From NCBI GenBank assembly GCA_029532415.1, contig JAQOTA010000042.1, positions 372,001 through 436,000 of the forward strand: DNA of 64,000 bases. The letters are read 5' to 3'. Under the pieces are notes generated by a model. It saw nothing but the letters and a program-made list of their open reading frames with translations, did no database searches and had not been told where the DNA came from. The stretch's first letter is position 1. Every line of letters starts with the position of its first letter. Positions 54,410-64,000 of this stretch are shown piece after piece. The DNA comes from Marasmius tenuissimus. Its lineage: Eukaryota > Basidiomycota > Agaricomycetes > Agaricales > Marasmiaceae. The translations under genes were made by a program, and so were the position numbers.

Positions 54410-54803
54410 GTTCTCAAAAGTCATTGAACGAAGAAATCACCCATACAACAAGCAATGACTCTTAGTGGTGGTGTTTTCTCGATGGGAGCCCTGAAACTGT
54501 GCCAGCGTTATATATCAGTAATCCCTTAGGAAGGCATTTCCTACCCCCAGCAGTCATGAATAACGACCAACCCATGATAATCCAGGTTTCCCTTACGAAT
54601 TCATGTCTAAATCACCCGGATTACTGTGCCTTGACCCTGGTCAGCCCAACAGTCATATCCTGTGTGAGTTGGTTCATGCACATTCCGTGGTGTTGTCTCA
54701 ACTCAATGTGGTAATACCATTAGGTTGTTTTCCTTTCATACGGTTAGTTCAAGTCTGTTTACATGAATCACCGTCGCTCTATTTACTGGATCCTGCTCAC
54801 TAG

Positions 54804-56220
54804 GAATCCATCTTGTTCTCTTTGTGTTCTGTATTACAGTTCTTGTCAGGCGACGACCAGCATGGTTTCATCTTCACTGCCTCCTTGTCACAGCACTCTT
54901 TGCAATGGCGACATGTAGCGCGGTACTCAAAATATCCTTGATTCTTCTAAGACTACGAGCCCTTATTGAGAGTCAGACCTCCCCACATGTCCTGCCTCTG
55001 GGGCCTTAATTGAGGAGCAACTAGGACCTCAGAAGCTCCGTGTTGACAAAATATCAGTGTCATGAGGTGAGCCTCCTCCCTAATGCTTTGTTGCAGTGGT
55101 TCACTTTCATTGTATACTATAGGGGCCTGAACCTTTCCGTGCAGACCATGACAGTCACCTCAAAGTGTGTCGAAGGACAGTTATTCAGTTGCAATCTTTT
55201 GATACAACTATTTGATAGCCTAATATCCGACATAATCCACGTGCGTCCCCTACAATCTATTCTAGCTCTCTCTAATCAAGCCGTCTCCCGGAAGCTCTGG
55301 AGATGTTATAAAATCTGGGTAAACCGTGGTCGGATTTTGTTGATCCCTGCTCTTCTGTGCCTTGCCAACAATGGTAAATGCTCCCATCAGTGAATCCTTA
55401 CCATCATTTCGTCTAACGGAGGTGTAGTGATAGGGTACCTCGCAGTGTTTATCACTCACGCAGCATACGGCGTTGTGGCCTTCGAAGGCTCTCTGAAGCT
55501 CTTCACGGGTGACAAGCTTCAAATCCAGTCAATCCTCTTACTCTGCTTTTCGTATGGGAGCTTGCTCGGCAGCCTCTTCTTGACGGCGCTTATAGGTAAT
55601 TACGTGTATCCTCGCGGAATATTTCTCGGGAATAGTTACTGATGAAAATGCTCCATGCAGCGGGCAGGATATTGAATATCAGTCGGAAGATAAAGTCAAA
55701 AGTTCACAAGGGGCCTATTACGAGAATGTACCGAACAATAATCCATGCGTCGTGAGTATCAACATTGTACCATGAACCCGAGAATTCATCACTGATGCCT
55801 TGAACCTCCCGCTCTGCAGGCTCGAGTCGGGGCTTCTGTATCTTATGGCGCTCTTTGCCTATACTGTCCTTTTACTCGTGACGTGGTATCATTACCGGCA
55901 GGCTCTTCCGTCTTCGTCAGTTCTAATTGGTCTCAAACTGGGCGTAACGGTGCTTTATTCCTCCCTGATCCCAATAATGATAAGCACACTATCTTACTTG
56001 GGAATGGCTTCTCGGGTGTCGTCCTGAACACACACAGGGTATTGCGTCGACAATGATCATCGTACGCACAGCACTAGGTATCGTGGTTAATGATGAACAA
56101 TCATTCCGTGTCGTTGTATTGGGGGAGGGGAGTGAGAAGAAGAGCAGAACTCAGGGGTTGATTGAGAGCGTTCTTGAAGCTGGTGAACGCGATGAATCAG
56201 TCACAATAAGCGGCAAATAA
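54804..56220 (+). pseudogene. Seven-pass membrane protein copy, decayed 5' half
   Basis: Recognisable exons: from 54804 (IHLVLFVFCITVLVRRRPAW, HLHCLLVTALFAMATCSAVL), about 55233-55256 (SLISDIIH), 55295-55373 (LWRCYKIWVNRGRILLIPAL), 55422-55595 (VVIGYLAVFITHAAYGVVAF, ILLLCFSYGSLLGSLFLTAL), 55661-55751, 55820-55979 (SGLLYLMALFAYTVLLLVTW) and 56038-56220 (GIASTMIIVRTALGIVV and tail). The second exon runs into stops before its expected end, and the last intron starts ATAAGC instead of GTGAGT. The 3' half is otherwise in frame. Closest to the copies at 40 and 58.9 kb. Confidence 0.65.
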
Positions 56221-58856
56221 TGCGAAGAGGGCTCGTAATATACACGGAAGGAAGAGGACCGAACCGATGAGCATGAAGGCGGCATGGCCTACCAATATCA
56301 AGATATTTCCCGCACTTTGGTGCGGTAAATTGTTCGCAATTTTAGAGAACTTTCAGCTCCAGTCTGAATGGAAGATGACGTTCTCTGACTCTGGCTCAGC
56401 GCTCAGGTAGTATGATTATTTTTTGTTACTTTTGTTATCATGTACATAGGAAAGCGCGGTCACTCCTGAACTAATTAGGCTAGAGGACTCACGAAGCCGG
56501 TCGGTTTCTTGCTCAGGCGAAGCAGATTTCTTCACTCGATGACTGCGACGAATGGAGCTAAACATTCGCATGTGAAAAGGGGGTACAAGTAAATGTAAAG
56601 CAAAGATGTCATCAGGCTATATCATAGGCAGGACAAGTCCGCATCTTGACCTTAACCGCGATGTTGGTCTTACGCTGGCAGGCATCTCCTTCTAGAGCAC
56701 TTCCCAAGCTACTCAACGTCGTCATGAATTGGCAAAAATTGAGAGGTGTGTCGGACCAAGACTACAAATATAGAGGTGGCTACACTTCCCATTTGCGTGT
56801 GTGGAACATGCGAGTTGACTCTTACTTGGTATCTACATCCATGGTAGGCCGCCCCCAACACCGGAGTAGTATATAGCACAAACGAGTCGCCTCACAGGAC
56901 TTGGTTTCCTGGATGCTGATATGAAGTCTTTCTTAAAATTTGGCTATCCTGTCGCCGTTGAATCACGTACAAAGGACAAAATTGTTTGCTTGTCGGTGAT
57001 CGCCAGGTTTTAGAAGTCATTTGAATCTACGGTACGCTTTCCGTGAGTTCATTCACCTACAAATTCACTTATTGTTGTGTTTCATCAAAGATGACCAATG
57101 TATCCTGACTCCCCAGCCTTCCCTCGTGCCCAGTGACTGACAATCTCCACTTACTAGCATGGCAATTCTTTCTTTCATCATGCTCTAATTTTCTAGGCCA
57201 AAAGCAATACAAATTCAGTTTACTCTATTACTATCCTCAACCTCTGCGCCTATCACTTGCTTACACCCTCGATAGCGGTCTGGAGGTAGAATTTGGCATG
57301 ACAATCTGATTTGTGGGATTGTTTAGAGCTGGGTGAATGTTAAGCGTGAGGTCTTGCAAGGTACGTGTGGCTCTTCTTTGATCGCGGGCTCTGGGATGAG
57401 CAATTTCTATGAACATTGGACTGATTACAATCTACAAGTTGCGATTAGATTTGACAGGAATAAAGCCTCGCAATCTCGCTCTGATTCAATGTTGGGTTGA
57501 TTTTAAGCCGCGAACAACCCCATTCACAGATATCCAATGTCTATCGACTCTCCTGTCTGTGCTATCATCAGACCCTCCAACTGCTACCTCATGTTTACCA
57601 CGAAAAGTCTTGGTTAAGGGAAGAAATTGAGGATACGGCGTTCAGGGAGGTAAGCCATATACTCTATCGTTGGACAGCATAGGATCTCAATAAGCAGTGT
57701 TACTCTCAACTTTTTGGCCAACGGTCGGATTGATCACAGCATCTTATATACCGCCTCATCGCAACACCCGGCTTTCTTCCCTCGCCAGCAGACGCATCAC
57801 TCTCCTCTCTTCCTTATGGCGTCACTCATCTCGCCGACTCTAATCCTCTCTAATCCTCTCTAATCTTGTCTAATCATTCTTGTTCCTTAGGTCTCGCCCT
57901 GTCCATCAATCCCGTCAGGGGTTTTGATCGTGGTGCCGTGCCCAGTTCAGTCAGGGTAGTGCAGCTGCGTGTGTCCAGTGGCTTGTAGATATACTGACTG
58001 CTTTATTCCACTCACGAGATTGTCTCGGTCAACATTTAACGCCGCATTATGAATTTCTGGTGCAATCTCTCAGCATTGGTACCTGTGAGTCTCATCAGGC
58101 AAGTTAAGGCAAGGGCGCATATTACGTTCATTTGCAAGTGTCTTGGCTGATTAGCTCAACAGCTATGACACTAAGCTTGCGCTTGATATGCAACTACCTT
58201 ATACAGAGTCTCGAGGGAGGTCAAAGCTTTTCGAGTCGGTTACGCTCAAAACTCAATTGAGGATACAACACTTCTGGAGTTTCTCGAGGAATGCATCGCG
58301 TCCAGCGTAGGTTTCCAAAACCAATGGTCACGATAAACTCTTGTTCAAATTAGCTCTAATTAAGCATTTTATAAGTGCTGACGTTCATGTACTTATCCCA
58401 ACTCGGACTCTGGGCGCTACGTTGCAGATGGCGCCCAATACTGCGCATTTGTTCATTTCGATATGAATACGAGGTGTCATAGCTGTATCACTGATAAATC
58501 TTAGCTATCCTCAATGCCATTTTGTCAGGATGACCGGTTTGGTCGAGCTGCCCATGATTCTCGCGCGGAACTCGAAGTGAAGATGGTCCCTTCCCTGAAG
58601 AGCTGGGCTCCCGTAAAACAAACCGGAAGATGGCGAGGGGGTGCAAACTGATCGAACATAAGCTATTTACATCTGTTATCTGAGTATCAACACATCGGAT
58701 GCACTGTTCCTGATGTAGTTGCCATCTACTGTCCGGGCTGCAAACATCTAGCAGCCTTTCGATCATGACGTCCGTCACACGAGCCAGACTGAATACTTTT
58801 TCAATGTAGTAGTTGCAGCCTATGATAATTCCCAGAAAGTCTTGGGTGCAACCTGG
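56221..58856. other. gene-free stretch
   Basis: No supported gene. A short tandem run of TCTAATCC-like units lies at about 57838-57876. Frames such as 57409-57630 (plus) show no domain or consistent splicing. Confidence 0.35.
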
Positions 58857-60546
58857 TGACTCACATTGATCTATTCGCCGTGTGCATCTCCGTCCTTCTA
58901 AGGCGTCAACCAAGTGGCTTCCGTCTTCACGGCTCCCTCGTCACGCTGCTATTCTTGCTAGCGACAAGCGCTGTTGTAATCAACACATCCGCTGTTATCC
59001 TCAGGTCACAAATCATCAATACAATTTTGAACTGCCCATATGTTGTTGATTTGCCAAGGAATTGGGAGCAACGCGTTGGCCCACAACGACTTCGTTTCGA
59101 CGAAATAGAACCCAAGGTTCTGGCCACGAGTCTGAAGGTACCATAGTGAATTTCTTCCCGTGATATAGTTTCATGAGGTGGCTGGCTTATTCCATGCGAT
59201 CTTCCCAGTAATCTGGACCTTACCGGGCAGGTAATAACCGTCATTTCCAAGTACGTCCTAATAGCCCATTGTGTTCCCTGTGTTCGAGTCAGAGCTTATT
59301 GATATCAATCCCCAACAGTTTAATAACCGACGTAATCCTTGTACGTTACCCTCCTCTCATATTCCTTTCCCTCCAATCAACTTGGTTATCTTCGAAGCTC
59401 TGGAGATGTAATGGCATTTGGGAGAACTGACGTCGAGTCGTGCTGCTCCCCGCTTTTCTATGCATTGCCAACAATGGTAACATTCCAGTAAACAAAGTTT
59501 GTATATCTGCACCCGTCTGACTTGAGTGCAGTTTTGGGCTTCTTTACTATGTTCGATTTCAGACACACGTATTGGAACCTCAATGGCCTTGTGTCTTACT
59601 GTTGAACATGATGAATATCATGTGATACACTGTTGACGTGTTGTTTACACGTCACACTATTTATAGAGCTACGCCTCTAGAGCACTTGCGTCCTCATGCA
59701 AGTACTATGTCTCTGTCTACGTATCTTACTACGTATCTAGTAGTTTCATCATATATGACACTATAGACAGTCGCTATCCAATAGCATAAGTAGAGCCTTC
59801 AATACATGAGGCAAACACGACTATGCTCACCAAGCATACTACCATTCATGGTAGAAGTACTTACACAGTACTAATGTCTTTTACGCCTTTAGGGCCAAAT
59901 ACCTACTTCTAGTAGTAGTTTCAGTTAGTGTAATACTCATTACATGTACCAGAAACTTATGTATAAAAGACTGGACGAAAGGCCTTAAGCCTTAGGACAA
60001 TCTACTTGATTAACACCTCTTCTCAAGCATCTCAAGACTACAAGAACACTCTGTGTATTACCCATGTGAGGTTTACTTTGTTATACCCACTGTGCACTTT
60101 AACTATGCTGGCTCATCACTTACATCTTCGTGGAGCGGGTCAAACTCCAGTGTAAGGATAACCTACGAGTCTTCGGGTATTCCCGACTCACGTCCTCTCG
60201 ACCTACTATAAAAGCTGTACTATGTACTATTGTTTACCTTAGTTCTTCTTGAATTGACTCTCTGAACAAACTCTTTCCTCTCGTTCTCTCTGTCAAGACA
60301 TCAAGAACTCTCGCAAGGACTCGTTCGACTTCTCAAGTACACGAAGTCCTTACATCCAGGCTCAGTCAACATTTCTACTCTGTTTCGCATTCAGGAGTTT
60401 GTTCAGCAACCTTCTCTTGACAGGACTGATAGGTAGGCTCTTGTAAAGTCATCTCCTTTCCTATACGTTATCGACCGATGACCTTTTCTTTTATTCAGCG
60501 GGACGAGTATTCTACATCAGCTGGCAGATTTCAACACTAAGAGGGA
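58857..60546 (+). pseudogene. Seven-pass membrane protein pseudogene split by a solo LTR
   Basis: Pieces in order: THIDLFAVCISVLLRRQPSG and GSLVTLLFLLATSAVVINTS (from about 58857), DLTGQVITVIS near 59216-59250, LITDVIL near 59322, KLWRCNGIWEN followed by an in-frame TGA near 59434, the start of the next exon near 59568, then a 519-bp solo LTR (59600-60118), and after it STFLLCFAFRSLFSNLLLTG (to about 60431) and AGRVFYISWQIST (60499-60540). Stop codon, insertion and loss of the last exons make it a pseudogene. Confidence 0.75.
59600..60118 (+). mobile_element. Solo LTR of the copia family
   Basis: 519 bp from TGTTGAACATG to GGCTCATCA, related to the LTRs of the decayed copia element, here in plus orientation. 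The target duplication CTTAC flanks it exactly (59595-59599 and 60119-60123). No internal sequence remains, so it arose by LTR-LTR recombination. It ends TCA, while the two LTRs of the 44.7-54.2 kb element end ATA. Confidence 0.85.
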
Positions 60547-61970
60547 TTGAATGACGGACTGACCCCAAATTGAACTTCAATCTACTATTGAGGGCATCAT
60601 ATACATGCTGGCCTGGTTTGGAAGGGGCCACTTATGTATTCAAACTAACATTCAGATACCGTCACTCAGCCAATTTATGGATTTCTAATCTGATCCCCGT
60701 CCAGAAGTGCTGTAAGAGCACATTTACTCGATCTGCGATCTGAAGCCTCGCTCCGAAAGTGCCAAATCAGCGCAAGAGACAATTGAACCATCATTTTGAT
60801 TGATGGAATGAGTAATTTTGGCCGTATCCTTGAGCCTACATCCTCATTCTGAGTACATTTTCATTCATAGACACGTCAAGCTCCCGTCTGATCTCACCAT
60901 CAACGCCCCAAACTCCTGCAGGGGAAAGCCCCTCAAAGTTTTGCTCGCACGCTACTCCCCTTTTTGCCCTGCATATTGATCAGCAGAGTTCTGAATCCTT
61001 CCTTCGCCGTCTTGGCGCCGGGCGGTAAACTGAGGTGTAGGTGGTCTCCAGACCGATATAACTTTAGCTTCCCACTGTGTTCTGACCAGACCTCTATCAG
61101 ATCGAATACGTTGAGCGGCACCGGTGGGAATAATCCTAAGTTCAACATTAGCTCGGTGCAAGTCCCGCCAAGAAACCTTTTATGGTAACCTGTAGAAGCA
61201 CCTCGTGGCTGTTCTTCCAACTTCCGTGAGTCAGGAACCATCCCGTATTCAAGTCAGGCAAGATTCGCTCCTGAGGAGCCTATGTCACATCCATCGCCGT
61301 CGGAGAGGCCCAAATAGCTTCTTGAGAACCGCTCCTCTAGCTGAATAATCGGGAAAGGGTGCACGAAAATGAACGGGGTTTTACTAGTGATAAGTTGCTT
61401 GACGATCCCGTGAAACATGTCCTAAGCAGTGGGCCACCAGAGTGTTCCAAAAGAGAACTGTCATGAGTCTGGAGTGGAGATAAACTTGGCATTTAGAATC
61501 ATGCATAATACCAGCTTCTCACAAACTGTAAAGGACCAGGGCTGTCCTACGAGCTCAGGGACGCTCACTTACTTTCATGCGTTGAGTTAATGGAAATAAA
61601 GTATCTCTTTCCTGATGACGAGCTCACACATCTGTCAAAGAGAAAGCCATAGACTGGAACAATCGAGCTTTCGCATCTAACTGTCAGTCGTCCAAAACCT
61701 TTCAGTGAATACTGAAGGCTAAATACTAGGTAGTATTTCAAGAGTAAGAAGAGTGATACAGTAAAGCTACCTAGAATGCCTTTATATACTAGTCCTACAC
61801 TAGGCTTTGAGTCATTACGGGTCATAACAAGTCATTAAGAATGAAAGAGACTCGCAACTAAATTCTACGTGAGTCAGACTTGGCAGGAACATATGCCGAG
61901 GTTTTACCGATAGTAGGATCCATCACACAAACCCACATTTCATGCTCTCCGGGTACAATAAGACTTGATA
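60547..61970. other. gene-free stretch
   Basis: An open region on both strands at 60870-61240 has no recognisable domain. No other feature supported. Confidence 0.35.
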
Positions 61971-62335
61971 CTGACCTATTTCAATCAATTCGGATGTCAC
62001 GCATCACACACTCCCCAGCATCCAAGATTTTTTAGATAGTCACTAGATCACAGGGGGGTCATCTGAAATGTTCCCAAATGTGACAAAAACTCGGGCGGCC
62101 CAAAGCCAGAGAATCGGACTTTCTGCCATTTTTTGACCTGAATCCGGTGCATTCTGCAAATTTTGACTGGTGGCGACTGTCAGCCACCGTGATTCTCCCT
62201 CAGCCCCTTACAGTTCCATACAAAATTTCCGCCGGTGTCACCAGTCACCCAACTGCCATCTGAATTCACGCCAGAGAATTTTTTGGTTCACACGGGAAAC
62301 CCCATCCGGATTCCGAATTGATTGAAATAGGTCAG
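61971..62335. mobile_element. MITE with 24-bp terminal inverted repeats
   Basis: 365 bp with perfect inverted ends CTGACCTATTTCAATCAATT plus CGGA, flanked by TA on both sides (61969-61970 and 62336-62337). No coding capacity. The TA duplication suggests a Tc1/mariner-like or similar TA-inserting transposase acting in trans. Confidence 0.8.
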
Positions 62336-62573
62336 TACTGCATCTGAAGAGGAGGTGGTGAATACGGGACAGCTGAGTGAGTTATTGAGTCCTTGATTGT
62401 GCCATCAACGTCCGTAAGCGCAACGGGTCAGTGGTCGGGGGTGAATGATGCAGAAAATCGGGGCAGTACTGAGCACAAGCAGATACGCGAGGATCGAGGG
62501 GATGAGTCGACACTGTACAAAACGGAGCTAAAAGACAGCCGTGTGTATAGAGATCCCAACGCTCGAAGGATTT

Positions 62574-63965
62574 CTATACTACACTTCCCACTATGCTTTC
62601 TACAACAACCTCCTGCTCAACAGGAAGTCTACTTTCGACCATTTCAAGGCAATTACTAGTTATTTTTCGATTATAGCCTTGCCAAGTATTGGCTTGAACA
62701 ATAACCAGTGTTGGTACGATTCCCTGTGTTCGTTTCGCTCAAAAAATGAAAAATTTACGGGGACCTGAAACTACGCACCCCAATCGTGATCATGATTGAG
62801 ACAATGTCCCAGGGTTTCCCTATGGACGTGGTTGCGAGTGTTATCAGGACCACCATCGACAGCACGTATAACAAGCCGGACTCCAAACTACGGGGGCTGT
62901 CAGCAATGTGAAATTCAGCGCGCACGCAGGCCATACAGAATTGCAATGATTGCAGAGAACTTCCTTCTCGACTCCGGGCTAAGCGTGTTTCCAGTAACTC
63001 GGATGGTCATCCTAATTCGAAGCGCTATGATTTCGTCATTTGAAGTAGTAACGAGGTGTTACAAAAGGAGACTGACCTATGGTACCCGTCAAAATGAGGC
63101 TGGATAGCGCGATTAGCGCCAGAAATGTGTTCAACAGTAAATATTTTGCATCATTATCTTCTTCTCTGTGGGAACTAACCGTACAGCAATGGCAAAAGAA
63201 GTTCTGCCGACTGTTCAATCTTGAGTTCTGAGCGCCGGCCATTGACTCTCAAGGTGCTCACGAAGGAGTATGGTACAGACCAAGATGGGAATGGAAATGT
63301 ATCGTTGGTGGCGATACCCCCATAGGACATAGCAGCGGAAGATCTAGTGCAAGCCAGTCACTTCATCTCTGTCGACTAGTAGAGACTTAACTAGAATAGC
63401 GTAGACCATTCCACTTGCACAATGAACGTTCTACATGAGTTGAATGCCACAGGCAGAATATGAGTAGCCAATGTACCCTTGGAGACACGTTATCACGATG
63501 CGAGAAATGCCAGAATAGGTCAAGAGTTACTACTAACATCTTTATAGCTCACGCGCGTAACGCACCCGAGGACATTCTCTGCCCGTTCTACGGTTACCGG
63601 AGGCTCCAGTCCAGAGTAGATATAGAATTGCTCCGAGATTTGAAGGAGATCGAACGCTAGAGCGATAGGGATGCTCAATGTGGCCAGCACGAACAGCGCG
63701 TGAAGGGAAACTTGATGGAAAAGACACTCTCGAGCTCTTGGCCGCTTCTTGAGCACGAGTAAGCCGATGCGGTATAGTAAAACATATAAGCCATATAAAA
63801 ATAAATGGACCTATCCATAGTGCTTGGTCTGAGACACGTGGAGAATGAGTAGAACTTGGAATTTGGGCAACTTACCGAATTGAGAAGTAACGGAGCTACG
63901 ACCATCGAGTTGAACCCAGTTCTCACTGCCTTTTCTGAGCCCTGGACCAGCCGACCTGGCAACAT
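62574..63965 (-). pseudogene. Seven-pass membrane protein pseudogene, close relative of the 5.5-kb gene
   Basis: The exon order of the gene at 5485-6891 can be followed throughout: exon 1 63876-63965 (GSEKAVRTGFNSMVVAPLLL), exon 2 63566-63810 (VHLFLYGLYVLLYRIGLLVL), then ISRIVITCLQ, GMVYAIL, IFRCYVLWGYRHQRYISIPI, NTFLALIALSSLILTGTI, SPESRRKFSAIIAIL, LESGLLYVLSMVVLITLATT and GIVPTLVIVQAN, ending at the TAG 62574-62576. Exons 1 and 2 have the same lengths as in the intact gene. Defects: the acceptor before exon 3 reads TGG where AG is expected (around 63513), and exon 6 has a frameshift with a stop near 63132. Each could be a sequencing error, but two make a pseudogene likely. Confidence 0.7.
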
Positions 63966-64000
63966 GAGAGGGAATGGGGATCAAATGGATCTGTCTCACT

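Noticed and set aside
60933..61241. Open frames on both strands around 61.0 kb
   Set aside because: Neither strand shows a known motif; overlapping frames on both strands are more likely chance.
1..64000. CRISPR array, secondary-metabolite cluster or prophage
   Set aside because: The genes are spliced eukaryotic genes; no regularly spaced repeats, synthase genes or phage genes were seen.

Overview
The window looks like a transposon-rich accessory region of a mushroom-forming basidiomycete (Agaricomycetes). Supporting signs are short (about 50-70 nt) introns in almost every gene, an intronless F-box protein of the agaric type, a Plavaka-type transposase, chromodomain Ty3/gypsy and Ty1/copia elements, an etherase-like glutathione transferase and a family of seven-pass membrane proteins. 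The species cannot be named from the sequence.

Layout. 0-1.4 kb: 3' part of a Plavaka transposase. 1.86-2.73 kb: small secreted eight-cysteine protein whose best model needs non-GT introns. 4.3-5.0 kb: F-box relic and a TA-flanked MITE. 5.5-6.9 kb: intact 7TM gene (9 exons). 7.2-8.9 kb: F-box gene. 10.8-11.6 kb: GST. 13.3-14.3 kb: MARVEL-like 4TM protein. 15.4 kb: intron-containing tRNA-Lys(CUU). 16.3-38.6 kb: a gene that would encode a single-pass membrane protein fused to an Hsp70 domain, split by an 18.9-kb nested insertion. 40-41.4 kb: 7TM relative. 42.1-43.6 kb: deleted, inverted paralogue of the membrane-Hsp70 gene. 44.7-54.2 kb: decayed copia element. 54.8-56.2 and 58.9-60.5 kb: decayed 7TM copies, the second split by a solo LTR. 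62.0-62.3 kb: second MITE. 62.6-64.0 kb: 7TM pseudogene on the minus strand, closely related to the 5.5-kb gene.

Main discovery. The insertion at 16596-35470 is a set of nested elements. A roughly 2.6-kb TIR element carries no transposase but has ten copies of the palindrome GGGTATACCC (one split). It duplicated GTTACTC in the membrane-Hsp70 gene. A 9.87-kb gypsy element (TSD CTCAT) later entered its left TIR and a 6.4-kb copia element (TSD ATACC, LTRs identical as read) entered one of its GGGTATACCC motifs. The paralogue at 43.4 kb preserves the empty site. Removing the insertion leaves an 880-codon frame through 13 introns.

Functional reading. The host genes are mostly membrane, secreted or proteostasis proteins. 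The gypsy element appears to express gag-protease and pol in one frame across a UGA-CUA stop and carries an additional intron-containing gene. The copia elements appear to use a half-tRNA initiator-Met primer site. All assignments are from reading the sequence; no database search was run.
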